Below are positions 43,346 to 55,022 of a stretch of DNA of 64,000 bases, piece by piece. Position 1 is the first letter of the stretch. The number at the start of each line of letters is the position of its first letter. The notes under the pieces are model-generated. The model saw nothing but the letters and a program-made list of their open reading frames with translations, did not search any database and was not told the DNA's origin. Source of the stretch: Diplolepis rosae (Eukaryota > Arthropoda > Insecta > Hymenoptera > Diplolepididae). The translations under genes were made by a program, and so were the position numbers. The stretch spans positions 4,588,001-4,652,000 of the forward strand of contig JAPYXD010000250.1 in NCBI GenBank assembly GCA_030998225.1, written 5' to 3'.

Positions 43346-44035
43346 GAAAAGGGGAACGAATTATAATGTTTGCTATCAACAAGTGGTGGCGCTATTGTCG
43401 CTACCGATGTTATTTCTAAACAGTTGTAACCATAGCAACCATATCATTGCCAGTTGAAATAATACAGCCGATGCTCATTTTACTCAACTACCGCTCGGAG
43501 CACCTCAAGCGTCGGTGATATATGGTATTTATACATTTCCGGTTAACCCACTGACGCATTGTGATGCCCTGTCGTCGACAACGTTTTACTGAACTCCTTA
43601 CTATTTACTATGTAACGCTTATTGATATTCACTGTGGGTGAATTAGGTATTTATCAAATTCATTTTACCCGACTAGGATTTCATAAATGTTCAAATGTCC
43701 TTAAGTCCCAAATTTAATCGACAGAGTTGAGTAAAATTACTTCAACTATTTTTCTCCGTGTGATAGTATAGTATTTAACTGTTCATTGTGATTCATATTT
43801 AAAAATTCTTGTTGTATTTTTATTCATTCACAAATTATTTTCAACTTCAAATCATTTAAATTTATGAAATGGATTTCATACAATATATTTCAACATTTTC
43901 CGCTCTTTAGAATACATCGGGTTGGGGGGACGGGGGTTTCGTTTGCATTGATATTTGTTCATGCTATCAAACCTTGGCGGCCCTGTGCTCATTTTCACTT
44001 TTTTAAGTACCCTCCTAAAATACATGGTAGTGGCC
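43346..44035. mobile_element. Insertion in R1 element with CACGGAG end
   Basis: Contains, at 43721-43762, the end CACGGAGAAAAATAGTTGAA (minus strand) with GTTGAGTAAAA just inside, like the termini of 24194-26771. A matching left end was not located, so limits are approximate. The remainder is AT-rich. Confidence 0.45.
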
Positions 44036-45390
44036 GCACTGTGTCAACAGGGGAATCGCAGTTGCAACATATCTCCTGGTCGCTCTTCTTAAAGCGCCTC
44101 AGGTACGCGTTAAACGAGCCTTGGCATGAGAGCGTTTGCGGAGCTGGAAGGTCTCCTGCCTTTCCTCCGTCAATAGATCTATTGGCGGAACGCTCGCCAG
44201 GACCAACACAGCACTCGTCGAGACAGTTCTATATACTGAAACTATTTTCAGCGCGACAGATATCTGCACTGAGAACAGTTTTCTCTGGATAGCATGGTTT
44301 TGCAGGGCATTGGTCCAGACCGGAGCTGCATAAAGCAGCTTCGAAAGCGCCACGCTTGCCTCCAGTCTCCTTTTCCCAGCCAATTTTGCTTCACATTGGA
44401 TGGCCTTGGCAGTTGCGATCTGCAGGTGTTCGCCGAAGCTGAGCCTTCGATCTAATTGAACCCCCAGGTACTTGATGCTTGTTTTCCACTCGACTTCATG
44501 TTCTCTGAGTGCGATCCTCGGGTACTGAAAGGATCTCCTGTCCGTGACGGGCAATGCATCGGTTTTTTCAGGGGCCATTTTCAGGCCTCTGCTATCCATC
44601 CAACGCTTTTCCGACCACAGACTTTCATTGATCCTTACCTCCAGGATTCTGACATCTTCAGCGGCACACACGACAAGCGCATCATCCGCGTAGCCGATGA
44701 TGCTCGATCCAGAAGGTAGGTCCAAGCGCAGGAAATCGTCATACATGACGTTTCAAACGGGTGGACGCACCCGCGACCCTTTAGAGGTGCCACATGTCAT
44801 CTCTTTTTTGAGAGACCATTTGTCGCCCTCATATATCACCCATCATCTGCAACAGGTAGTCTGGAACCTTCTTCTGCACCATCGTCTCAATGCAGATCTT
44901 CCATCTCGCGATATTGAACGCATTGCGTATGTCAATGCTAATCGACGTGCACCAGTTCCTCTTCTTGCTTTTGTGGCGGTATCTACCACAGTTTGGATAG
45001 CGTCAACATTGGACCTGCCTTTCATGAATCCGAATTGGTTTTCCCAGAGACCGTTTTCCCCCACCAAGAGAGTTTGAAGCCGTTGAAGGATCAACTCCTC
45101 CAGAAGTTCCCCCATCGTATCCAATAGACATATTGGTCTATAGTATGAGGCATCCTCCATAGGTTTGTTGCCCTTCCTCAGGAGGACCAACCCTGCTTCT
45201 TCCAGTCGACGAAGAACCTCCCTTCCCGAAGACAGGAGTTGAAGGCTTCTAGGAGGATCTCCAGGTATGTCGCGATCTTTGTGGATCTCGTTTGGTACCC
45301 CATCAATCCCCGGCACTGTGTTTGCCTTAAGCCTCCCACTCGCTGCCTTCAGTTCCTCGAGAGTGAAGAGTTTTTCACGCCAGACCACGC
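44036..45390 (-). pseudogene. R1-clade LINE reverse transcriptase (ORF2)
   Basis: Frame 45388-44843: FTLEELKAASGRLKANTVPG with PGIDGVPNE (RT block 1), YYRPICLLDTMGELLEELIL and NQFGFMKGRSNVDA. Frame 44746-44099: IIGYADDALVVCAAED with the catalytic YADD intact, IKYLGVQLDRRL and a thumb-like region, then RRFKKSDQEICCNC. This is the standard order for R1-clade target-primed retrotransposons. A frameshift between the two frames, and short length before block 1, show it is inactive. Confidence 0.9.
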
Positions 45391-45610
45391 AGGAACTTCA
45401 GCCCTGTCTTTGGAACGGCTCTACTACCCCCTATCAGGGTCCACCCAAAAGCCTCACTGAGGCTTTCCTCAAGGAGGAGGATCTGGGTTCCGAAGACCTC
45501 GAAAGGATTGTTGGGGAAGAAGTAGCAGTTGTAACCACGTACACCTGCCACCTCGACCCAAACGAACCCCGCGTCGGACTCCAGGAAATCCCCGACGTTC
45601 AAATCGGGGC
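45391..45610 (-). pseudogene. R1 LINE endonuclease remnant
   Basis: Frame 45602-45375 reads DAGFVWVEVAGVRGYNCYF, PNNPFEVFGTQILLLEE and WTLIGG, the middle of an APE-type endonuclease. It then runs straight into sequence preceding the RT, so the C-terminal endonuclease half (SDH motif) is deleted; the N-terminal half is largely missing too. Confidence 0.65.
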
Positions 45611-45739
45611 TACAAACAAGGATGCCGGCCCTCCTTGATGTATCCTGATACCAAGCAGAGTTTTAGGACCATTTGTACTGCTCCCTAATAAGCAGTGCGT
45701 CGGCCCTCCTCTTCCTGGCAGTCTGCATCAGGAGGTTCT

Positions 45740-46500
45740 AGTCATCCTTCACCCTTCCGAGGTTGAGTTGCAGGAACTTCACTTCCTGCCTCTCAACCTC
45801 CGAAGCTGTTCTCGGAAGATCGGGTAGGAGCCGCTACCAGAAACATGGGCGACATCTTTGTCGCCCCTGTCCGAACACTTCAGACACCTCGCTGGCGCCT
45901 CAAAGTTCCTGGCCAAGTGTCCCGTGGTGCCGCACCTCTAACAGGCATCTTTCCTGTCGTGGTTGCTGCAGCTGCGGAACCCGTGGCCATACCCATAGGA
46001 GCAGAAGCATCTGGCGATCTCGGCGTGATCCTAGATGCGGCACTCTACCCACCCGATCCTCACCTTGCTAAGCTGAAGCAATCGCGCCGCGTCTTTCTCA
46101 GCCAGCCTTTTTAAGAATCAGAAGGATTTCCTCCCTCCTAGTTCTCCGGATGGCCAGGACCTCAAGTCCTGTCTTCCGGGGGCGACCTTCACCTTCATTT
46201 CCTTCAGGATGTCGTCGTAGGTCTAGCCGTCCTTTCCCGACACTCTGGTGGCGTCGTCCGACCCGGCGGTCGCAGAGCGCCTCAATTTCGGCTTGGCAAC
46301 AGTTCCCTGTGCTTTTTGCACAGGGTCCTTTGCCTTCTTTATCCTTTTTTTTATTTTTATCTTTTTTTCGACCCGCTGTGTGACCACTTGCCAGTCCCCT
46401 TCTTTAATCGGGGCCTGGTTCTTGGTCACCTGGGCATAAGAGTGTGACGGGCCGCCCCTCCTCTTAGGAGTTTTCTTTCGAAGGATCGAAGAGGTAGAGC
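45740..46500 (-). pseudogene. R1 LINE ORF1 (Gag-like) with zinc knuckles
   Basis: Frame 46429-46223 (TKNQAPIKEGDWQVVTQRVE, then lysine-rich) continues, after frameshifts, to VRIGWVECRI and three knuckle-like segments at about 46000-45845: CFCSYGYGHGFRSC, RCGTTGHLARN and CLKCSDRGD. Two stops and loss of one cysteine show decay. Plus-strand frames over this region (45763-46114) are shadows. Confidence 0.8.
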
Positions 46501-48360
46501 GTAGTTAGAAAAAATTAAAACCGTGAGTGCACCGTATATAAAATAAAACTTTAATATCATGTATTTACATACATTACTAAGTCTACATATTACTATAGTA
46601 TTTATTAAAAATAAATTTACGTTATCCTGAATATAAAATATTATAGTAGTTCGGTAAATATTTATGACTTCTCTAGGTTCTCTTTTAAAATTATTGATAT
46701 TCCAGTGTTGATCAAAAGATAATAAACAAATAAAACTGATTTTCATTGCTATTTACTTACCCGTCACCTAAAAGCCGATCCTGAGCAAATTAAGAAGAAT
46801 GCAGGTTCAAATATCAAATATAATTAATCGCATAAACAAACACAACAAGAGGGGTTATATATACTCTTTTAAGGTTCGCCATCTTGAATATGTAATTAAC
46901 TACAGTTTTATACGTCTTTTACGTAATTTATGTAATTTCCATAGAAAACTTCAAGTTACGCGTAACTTTGCAGCCCTGACTGGGTGCTATACACTGTGAA
47001 GTTGGTATGTTCTGCAATGGCTATCACCAAAAAATAACTTTAGTTACTTCCAAATTTAAATGAAATCTAGTTAAGGGTTCAAAATTCCGAAATCTGGATG
47101 ATAAATGTACTCAAATAGTTCCCTTGTCTACTTGAACGCATGTAGTCAGCCTACAATAATTGTATCGTGGGTCTCCTTGCCTCTCACGAACCGCGGTTCT
47201 TGGTTATCGTGAATCCCCTCGCCTCTTGCGAACCAAGGTTCTCAATCATCGTGAGATTTCTTCTTACGGACCGGAATACTTGATTAAACGTGAGTCCCCT
47301 TGCCTCTCACTCACTTTCTGTCATTTCTGCAAAGTCTAATACGTCTTCAGATGTGATACTTTGGAAGACAAGTTTCTTCCGAAACCAACCTTTTTCTTTC
47401 GCTTCAACAGCCAAAGTGTTCTCCGCATCTTCTCTACTTTATGCTAGGTGTACGCTAGGTTTACGCTGTAGCGTTCAGCCGGATCGCTAGGGTTGTGCTC
47501 ATATTCAGTTATAGTTTATGTATTTTTTTATATGCGAAGCTTACATTTATACCTATATATTTAAATTTTCATGTAAAAATAGAACGTATTTTATAATTCT
47601 TTCCAAAGTATTCTACTCTATGGTAATGGTTTGTCGAATTAACTTTATACCAAATAAATTTTAAGTACAAATTCGTATGCGAATTCAGATATAATTGATA
47701 CTTTTTTAAATATTCAAACCGTTTCTTTACACATCAGAAACTACCATCGGAAATTGGAGGTTCACCTGTTGTTTCAGCTAATGTTAAAGTAATTTAATTT
47801 TTATAATAAAACGTTCAATGAATTTTCCTGATTCAAGAATAAAAGTTCATACAGTTTTGCATTCAATTGTGCATTTAATATTAATTTTTTTTTTAATATA
47901 CTGCAAAATACTATTAATAATTCAAAAAATAATTAACATTTTAGACATTTTTTAGTCTTATTTTAAAGGTACGTCTCTATAGCATTTTGCCATCTAATTA
48001 AGGTACCTATACGACACAAAAATAGTATTTATGTACATTAGCTAGAGAATAATGAAATGTCAAATTTGAAAAAAATCGAAAATTATATATAATAAAATTG
48101 TCAGTTACTTACACTCTCGGCGCGTGAAATTGCAAATAATTTTTAAATGATAATAAAGGAAACTCTTCCGAAAATCGGCTATTTATAATGCAAGAATACT
48201 CTCCGGTAAATAATTATCTAATGAATTTGAAGCGGAATATAACGAGATAAGTATATTAAGTCATTGAAGATTTTGTAAAGTAAATATTTTATGGTGTGTT
48301 GTATTTGACTTGGAGATATAAATTAAAAATTATGATTAATATTTAATTTTTAATTTAATT
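46501..48360. other. AT-rich stretch between R1 fragments
   Basis: No gene. At 47165-47310 three imperfect copies of a unit with CTCCTTGCCTCTCACGAACC occur. A CCCTAGCG-type MITE end lies at about 47440-47485 (TTTACGCTGTAGCGTTCAGC, then GATCGCTAGGG). The rest is featureless. Confidence 0.45.
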
Positions 48361-49020
48361 GTGACGTCCCGCGACTCTATCGACTCAAGCTACAAACTGA
48401 TCAAGAAAACAATAAAGGGATCGAGATAGCATTATCGCGTGTATGATTTTGACGAGGGAAGTTACAGCCAGATCTACAGATCAATAGAATAATCAATATG
48501 GTAATACCATGTGTCGTTATAATACCCACACAAGATAACAAATTGACTGACCAAAAGAGAAGGTGAATGAAGGCCTACCATGCCAATGCACTACCGCCTG
48601 CACTTATCATACATATAAAAGTCACTAAATATACCTTCTAATAGCATGTACTTCGTTATAGTATGTAGCTCGTCATAGTTGACCTTTCAAAATCCTATAA
48701 AAAGCTAAAAGTCCAACAGAACTCCAGTCTTGTTTGGTCCAGTGAAATCGAGGCTACAATGTAGCATCTACGGGAAGTCAGTCCAGTCTAGTTCAGTTTT
48801 TAATTCAGTAAAATCAACACCACGACATAAAGTCTATGAGTCCAACGACAGTAGAAAGTGAAGGGGACACGTCTTAGAGACTCCTCTGGAATAACCGGGA
48901 TCAGAAAATCAATCATCCCAACCGATTGAACCACAACGTTTACAGCCTAATTAAGGCTCATTTCAACACCCACGAAGGAATGACTCAACTCACCATATTC
49001 AACCAACTGAACTCAATGAT
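48361..49020 (+). mobile_element. LTR-like sequence, incomplete
   Basis: Begins TGTGACGTCCCGCGACTC, the same terminus type as the Gypsy LTR at 30371. A CCTATAAAAAGC TATA box lies at about 48696, followed by repeated GTCCAGT words. The 3' end and a target duplication were not found. Probably a solo LTR or LTR fragment of a related Gypsy family. Confidence 0.5.
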
Positions 49021-49034
49021 AACTAAATTTACTT

Positions 49035-49799
49035 TCAACCAAGGGTAATTATAACCAATTTCACTTCGGCACAACTTTCTGTTATTTTAATTTTTGATTT
49101 TGTTGGATAACAGTGTGCTTTGGCAGCTAGAACTTTGTGATATGAAGGGAACAATTTAGAATTATGTTCAAGACTAGCATAACGTATTCCCGAGTATTGG
49201 CTTCTAGATAAGATATTATTAATCAACAATGCAAGAGCTGCTTCATCAGGAAATGGTACTTCGTGTGATTGATCAAGGAAAGGTCTGTATTTTAAAACTC
49301 TTGGTCGACTTCCTAGTAAAACGTACTCGACGATTTTAGCTGCGTGTAATTTTCTCTCAGTGCGCACGTTCATTCGTGTAGCGTGTCCCAGTTCTTCTGT
49401 GCATACTTGGGCATACGAGGGCGACGACCCGCCCCTCCCCTTCTTAGAAGTTCTTTCCGCAGGGGGAGAGGCGGCTGCCTTTATTTTACCTTTGGTCAGA
49501 CTTTTAGGGGTATCTCCCAAGGACGCCGAACGTGATGTCCGGATGATCTCCATTTGCTTAGTAACAAGATGGGATTCCAATCTCTTCTGGATTTCCATCC
49601 CGCTTTCCAGAAGACACGTATGGGTATTGAGCATGCCACACAACAACTCGGTGGCCTCGTTCGAGCTATTTGTAACGTGGCGAGGGTTGTTTCTCAGCAT
49701 ACTCTGCTGTATGACGCTGAGAGCCCTCGCCAACTTCTCCATTTTCTCATTCTGCTTCCTCAGGAGCTGAAGGACGTCTTTCCACCCATCAGCCCCCAA
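49035..49799 (-). CDS. Chimeric ORF: R1 ORF1 N-terminus joined to another element
   Basis: 254 codons, uninterrupted. Residues about 1-131 (QLLRKQNEKMEKLARALSV, coiled coil, then RGGSSPSYAQV) are the start of an R1-type ORF1; SYAQV is where the 45740-46500 copy continues. From about residue 132 a different sequence follows (GHATRMNVRTERKLHAAKIV, NILSRSQYSGIRYASLEHN, LFPSYHKVLAAKAHCYP, ESCAEVKL) which resembles a block found in an invertebrate transposon protein that I cannot name. Whether the join reflects insertion or template switching is unknown. GC-rich sequence upstream (49800-50130) is probably the R1 leader. Confidence 0.55.
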   Translation of the reverse strand: MGADGWKDVLQLLRKQNEKMEKLARALSVIQQSMLRNNPRHVTNSSNEATELLCGMLNTHTCLLESGMEIQKRLESHLVTKQMEIIRTSRSASLGDTPKSLTKGKIKAAASPPAERTSKKGRGGSSPSYAQVCTEELGHATRMNVRTERKLHAAKIVEYVLLGSRPRVLKYRPFLDQSHEVPFPDEAALALLINNILSRSQYSGIRYASLEHNSKLFPSYHKVLAAKAHCYPTKSKIKITESCAEVKLVIITLG

Positions 49800-50140
49800 A
49801 GAAGCCCTTGACTCCTAGTTCCCCGAAATTGTATTTAAATTATCCATACATATTTTACCTGCGCATCATGCGCAGAGGAGTGGGTCGGGATAGTTGCGAA
49901 CGTGTATATCCTCAGACCGCAGTCATACCGCAGTTCCGTGAGGCCCAACCTCCACTGACCCCGTCCCAGAATACACGGACGGACCAGACTCGATAAGGCC
50001 AACACAGATTCCGATGTCTGTATTCAATACGCACTTCCTGATCAAGGTCCCAAAGGGGCTGGCTCCTGATCACGCATGCCACCCCACCTCGGCAGAGCCA
50101 AGCTCACATCAGCCTGCTAAGCCTTCCCACCCGTTCTTTT

Positions 50141-51006
50141 TTGGCAAAACTAATAGAAAGACTTCGTCAAGGTGCCAGTCAAACATTCAAACATTGCTTT
50201 CTAATGGAAAAAAATACTGTTGAAGCAAAGCAGTGGCTTGATAAGCGTAAGGGGGACTCTGCACCAGGAAAATTAACAATCATCGACAGGTATACCGAAT
50301 TTAAACGCGGTCGTGAAAAAACTGATGACGCCGAACGCTCTGGTCACCCAAAATCAGCAGTTGTTCCGTAAAACATAACAAAATTCCACAAAATAGTTTT
50401 GGGCGATCGTAAATTAAAGTTTCGTGAGATAGCTGACACCTTAAAGATATCAAAAAATAGTGTATTTACAATTTTGCACGAATCTTTGGGGATGCGTAAG
50501 TTCTTTTCAAAGTGGGTACCGCGTTTGCCCACAACCGACCAAAAACAACAACACGTCGATAATTCAGAGCGCTGTTTGCAGCGGTTCAAGCGAGGTAAAA
50601 GAATTTTCTGCATCGGTATATGACATGCAAAAGAATAAAAGTGCTGTCCCACCAAGACAATGCACCGTGTCACAAGTCCATGAAAACAATGGTCAAACTG
50701 AATAAATTAAGCTTCGAATTGCTTCCTCACTTGCCATATTCTCCTAATCTGGCCCCCAGCGACTATTGGTTCTTTGCTGACCTAAAAAAAATGCTCGAAA
50801 GAAAGAGATTTGGCACCAGTGAAAAAGTGATTGCCGAAACTGAGGCCTCTTTTGAGAGCAAAGACGAATCACTCTACAAAAAAGGCATCGATAAGTTAGA
50901 GAAGCTTTGGAATGAATGTTTACACTTGAAGGAAACTATGCTGATAAATGAAGTCGAATTTCTCGAAAAAAATGTGTTTTTCTTAGTTAGACCGGGAACT
51001 TATTGA
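50141..51006 (+). mobile_element. Mariner (same family as 17739-18880), first catalytic D deleted
   Basis: Frame 50141-50371 gives KNTVEAKQWLDKR and FKRGREKTDDAERSG, 50399-50623 gives LKFREIADTL and KWVPRLPT, then a jump at about 50605-50640 removes the MDETWIHHY region. Frame 50620-51006 continues with SHQDNAPCHKSMK, YSPNLAPSDYWFFADLKK and the C-terminus. A stop follows SAVVP at 50371. The 3' inverted repeat (GTTAGACCGGGAACTTATTGA) is damaged at its tip; the 5' repeat is missing. Confidence 0.88.
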
Positions 51007-51383
51007 GTGAAGATGAATCGTCACACGACTTTTGTCGGCTAGCTCGGAATCGTACCCCAAAGCAGGTAGTAGATCAAGACAAAAGAGACAATAAACCGTA
51101 CGTGCGGCGTATTTTTGATTCGAAATTAAAATTATCTGCCAGAAACTCTTTGGATTGAATGTGTTATAAATTTTCCTTCGCGAAGGATTTCGCGTAAGTG
51201 AAATGCATCACATGAGAATCCGAATTGTGGAATTTCCGTAAAGTGGTAATATTTCTAATAAAAAAGTAATCTAAAGCATTTAATAGAAATAAATTACACC
51301 ATGCTGGGAAAGTAATTGAGTAAAAAATCAATTGATATACTAAATTTTATTAATTTTTCGACTGTCTACTATGTTGATATATT

Positions 51384-51425
51384 CCCTAGCTAACCGGCTG
51401 AACCCTAGGTTTACGCTGTAGATTT
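51384..51425. mobile_element. CCCTAGC-type MITE left end
   Basis: CCCTAGCTAACCGGCTGAAC, then GGTTTACGCTGTAG; matches the left end of 36072-36639. The remainder of the element is not recognisable. Confidence 0.55.
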
Positions 51426-51553
51426 TGTTCTGTAGATTTCTATTGAGGGGCTGCTTCCCGAATATAAGAAAATTTTATTTCAATCCTAAAAATTTCACAA
51501 GTTGCCTGGAACAGCGGCAGTTCTTGTTTTATTCCAAGTGATTTTACAACATA

Positions 51554-52535
51554 AGAGGGCTGTTCAATAAGTTCGTGACTTCTAGAAAGATGGTGCCGTT
51601 ATCGTAAATATGTTATTACTCTAAGAGAATATCGTCTAATATAAATGCATATACAAAGTTTCAAATCAGTACGTTGATTAGAAAATTTCTTCCAGCCAGT
51701 TGAATTTAGTTTTTAATTGTTAAAACGAAACCATGGAAAAAAGCGAGATTCGCGTATTGAAAGTGCATGAGATTAGTGAGACTGTAAACATTTCAGTGGG
51801 ACGCGTATGATACATTTTACATAAATGCTTGGGCATGAGGAAGCTGTCTGCAAGATGGGTGCCGCGTTCGCTCACAGCCGAACACAAGAGCGGGCTCGTG
51901 TGCTTGCGTCTGAGCAATGTTTGGGCATGTTTCAACGTGATTTAAAGAAATTTTCGCGACGTTATGTCACTGTTGATGAAACGTGGATTCATTATTATAC
52001 GCCAGAAACAAAAAATCAGTCGAAAATGTGGACTGGGCCTGGCGAATCTGCGCCGAAAAAAGCGAAGACGGTTCCATCAGCCGGTAAGGTCATGGCCACA
52101 ATTTTTTGGGACTCACATGGTATAATATTGATCGATTATCTACAGAAATGAGAAACTATTACAGGAGAGTATTATGCCTCATTATTAGATCGATTTGATG
52201 CCATACTGAAGGAAAAGTGGCCCCATCATGCGAAAAATGTGCTTTTCCACCACGACAATGCACCAGCTTACGTGAGTGCCATTGCAGCGGCCAAATTATT
52301 TGGTATACGCTACGAAATACTTCCTCATCCATCTTATTCCCCAGATTTGGCTCCTTCCGATTATTTTTTGTTTCCTAACATGAAAACTTGGCATGGAGGT
52401 AAAATATTTTTATCAAACGAAGAGATCATTGCTGCGACAAATGAGTATTTTGAGAGGTTTGATCAAAACTACGTAATATATTTACGTTAACAGCACCATC
52501 TTTGGAGAAGTCACGGAATTATTGAACAGCCCTTG
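51554..52535 (+). mobile_element. Mariner (family of 39498-40733), copy b
   Basis: TA at 51552-51553 and 52536-52537; ends AGAGGGCTGTTCAATAAG / CTTATTGAAC-like. The transposase starts MEKSEIRVL at 51733 and is deleted for about 80 residues, rejoining at KVHEISET. It then has a stop and shifts frame into 51825-52151 with the intact first catalytic aspartate (TVDETWIHYYTPE). TGA at 52149-52151 follows DYLQK, as in copy a. After it the same frame resumes with ETITGEYYASLL and 52239-52490 (HHDNAPAYVSA, YSPDLAPSDYFLF). The C-terminal 20-odd residues are deleted. Confidence 0.9.
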
Positions 52536-52537
52536 TA

Positions 52538-53500
52538 CAATGGTTTAGATGACACGATTGAAATGCAGGTTTTACCCATGACCTGGCAACCCTTCAAACT
52601 GGCAATCCAACTAATTTTCGCTTATGTCGATATTTCGGAAAATAAAGTATTTACATCAAAATCGTTGAGCGCCAGTCACTTTGCTTAAAGTGACAAAGTC
52701 GATTTAAATAACCCTGAGACTCGAAACACTAATAATAAGAAACACCAGGCGGGGTCAACTAAGATCACAACAGTGTACCGGGTAAAACAAATGAGACACC
52801 AGAATTTAATTATTAAAATAAGTGACTGAACAAGATTTATTAAAATGAATAAAGACTCTATACAAAGCAAAATGAATATTATTAAAAGCCCAAAACATCT
52901 ATATTAATATCGATAAGTACAAACAAAATGACAGAAATCTCGGAATTTTTCCGAGCTACGCGACAATATGTCGAATTAATTTTATTGACATGCGTCACCA
53001 CCAAAGAGAACAAGAATTCCAAAAGAGACTGTTTAATAATCAAATTTTAACCAACGCGGGGGAGAAGGAAGTTAATTACAAAATTAATTAATTAATTAAG
53101 AGAGGCAAAGTGGTCTCGGTAGATGCGATGGACGCCATGAAGCGTCAATGTTAGTTACAGATTGTCCGGTACCTCCGGTCCACTTGCCAAAGGAAAAATG
53201 TAATAAAAGCAACTTACGCTACCTGAACGACGTCCTGTAATTCCCGAACAAATCGCAGGACAAATTCACCCGTCATTCTTATTTCCTCGCTCTTTAATAA
53301 ATCCTTTCGGGAGACGCAGTGGAGAAACAGCTGTCCCAAACAGTCGCAGGACGAGAGTGAAGAAGGAAGACGCGTCGCTGATGAAATTCCCGACCTGCTC
53401 CACGAATTGAACGCGTGACCCAATCGCGGACCCGGAAGCAGGTCACATGTCACACATCTACTATACGACTAGGCAACCCGTGTCTAGTACAGTAACTGCC
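52538..53500. other. No certain gene
   Basis: Moderately GC-rich from 53100. A 79-codon minus frame (53214-53453) is unrecognised. The palindrome GTCACTTTGCTTAAAGTGAC at about 52675 is isolated. Confidence 0.4.
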
Positions 53501-53889
53501 CTTGGCAAACATTTTCTCTAAGCATGCGGTTCTCTCTATGACAAATGTCAAGAATACTAAATATCAAGTCCCGGGGTCTATGTGCCCTAGGGTACGTCTT
53601 CCGGGTCACGTGGTGGCATCTGGTCGTCTTGTGCATCGCTCTTCAACGATCGATGGCGGTGATAATCGAAGCATCGATACATCGTGGTTCAAAAGTCGAC
53701 ATGGAGGCCAATGTTTACATCAACTCGGTAGCCGGTTGTGCCTCATCTCCAACGCTGCTGTCCTCCGGTGCTGCTTTCCTCGTATTGTGTTAAGTGATAA
53801 GTGTTTTCGAGTGCTCTCGGGTGGCGACGAAGTGCCGTCTCTACCCATACGACTTTTTCCCTCGGGACATAACCCCACCTGTCAACCGG
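53501..53889 (+). other. GC-rich block resembling a first exon or CpG-rich promoter
   Basis: Rich in CG dinucleotides, in contrast to the AT-rich flanks, and ends at a consensus donor CCG/GTGAGT (about 53889). Open frames 53502-53969 and 53545-53793 overlap and have biased, low-information sequence, so I would not call a protein. It is a candidate 5' exon of a host gene lying to the right, whose later exons are not in evidence. Confidence 0.35.
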
Positions 53890-55020
53890 TGAGTTTAATC
53901 AGATCCAATTCTTTTAATGTGACGGGTAAATTTTACCACGCACACGATGTCTACGTTTATTTCGTTTAAAACTTGTATAGGTTTCTTGTTCGCAAGGCCA
54001 TTGTCTTAATCTGCAAAGAAATGTTTAAAACATTATTTTTAACTCTGTTGAACAAAAATGTAATTTATTATTGTTTAGTTTAAGATATGAGTTTTTTTGT
54101 GGCGGTTTTTTTGCAAGATATCATTCTTCTGTTTTTTGATGCACTGGTAATATGATTTTGAGAAACGAAAAAAAATAATAACGGAAAATTATCTGATAAA
54201 AGTAATTTAACAAATATTGTTCATACATGAGAAAAAGGTATTTTATTGTATTAAGAAAAAAAATTGTCAAAATATGGTTTGATTATTATCTTTATACGTT
54301 TTTATAAATTATGATAGTAGCTTCGGAATCGACTTTATTCAATATCGCTTCTTGTTGCTTCGCAAATGTAGCAGTTGAAACTAGAGGATTTTAAGATACA
54401 ATAAAAATCTTTTTTAACAATGTCATTTATCTCAAGGGGTATGTTACTTTGTGTTCAGTGAACGTTAGTTTTGTTCTGTAATATTCCCCGAAAATGAGTT
54501 TTTTTCTATTATATTCATTTAAAGTTATTAGATTTGCGTTTCGCAACACAATTCTGACCATAGACGATGTACAAAATGCGGTTGTCTAACTTGTTTACTT
54601 GCTCTAACTTCTTCTACTTCATTTAGTTCGATTTATTACGGCAGCATTTTTCTAAGAAGAAATTTACAATTCTTAGTATTACGAAGTCGGTTAAATCTAA
54701 CAAAATCGTTCATGCCTGAATTACATGCGTGAATGGTTAATGCCTATAAATCATGCAGGGATGTTTTCTTTTAATACTTCGTTCCCGTGGTTAATTTTTA
54801 ATTTTTTGTGTAGATAACATATAGCTCGATGCATTCTTTACAATTAGATGCTCTTTTTCGCAGTGTAATTAATATTTCTTGGCAACCGTAGCACGTCATA
54901 TATACACATTCCAATTTACAAATGGAATGCCACGAAGTAAAAAATTCACATTTATTTCGAATTTCCTGATCTAGTTTTTCGAAACAGATTTTTAATTTTT
55001 TGAAAAAATGAATTGAGAAG
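53890..55020. other. AT-rich, intron-like
   Basis: No features recognised. Confidence 0.4.
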
Positions 55021-55022
55021 TA

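Noticed and set aside
45763..46114. Plus-strand ORFs over the R1 region
   Set aside because: They are antisense shadows of the ORF1 zinc-knuckle region, whose motifs are clear on the minus strand.
46501..49405. One R1 element split by a 2.9-kb insertion
   Set aside because: The two halves overlap by about 50 bp of diverged ORF1 sequence around SYAQV, so two separate R1 copies fit better than a single interrupted one.
52670..52695. Palindrome GTCACTTTGCTTAAAGTGAC as an element end
   Set aside because: Isolated, with no partner inverted repeat or duplication nearby.
53502..53969. 155-codon plus-strand protein
   Set aside because: Overlaps another frame of similar length, has biased composition and runs through the consensus donor at 53889.
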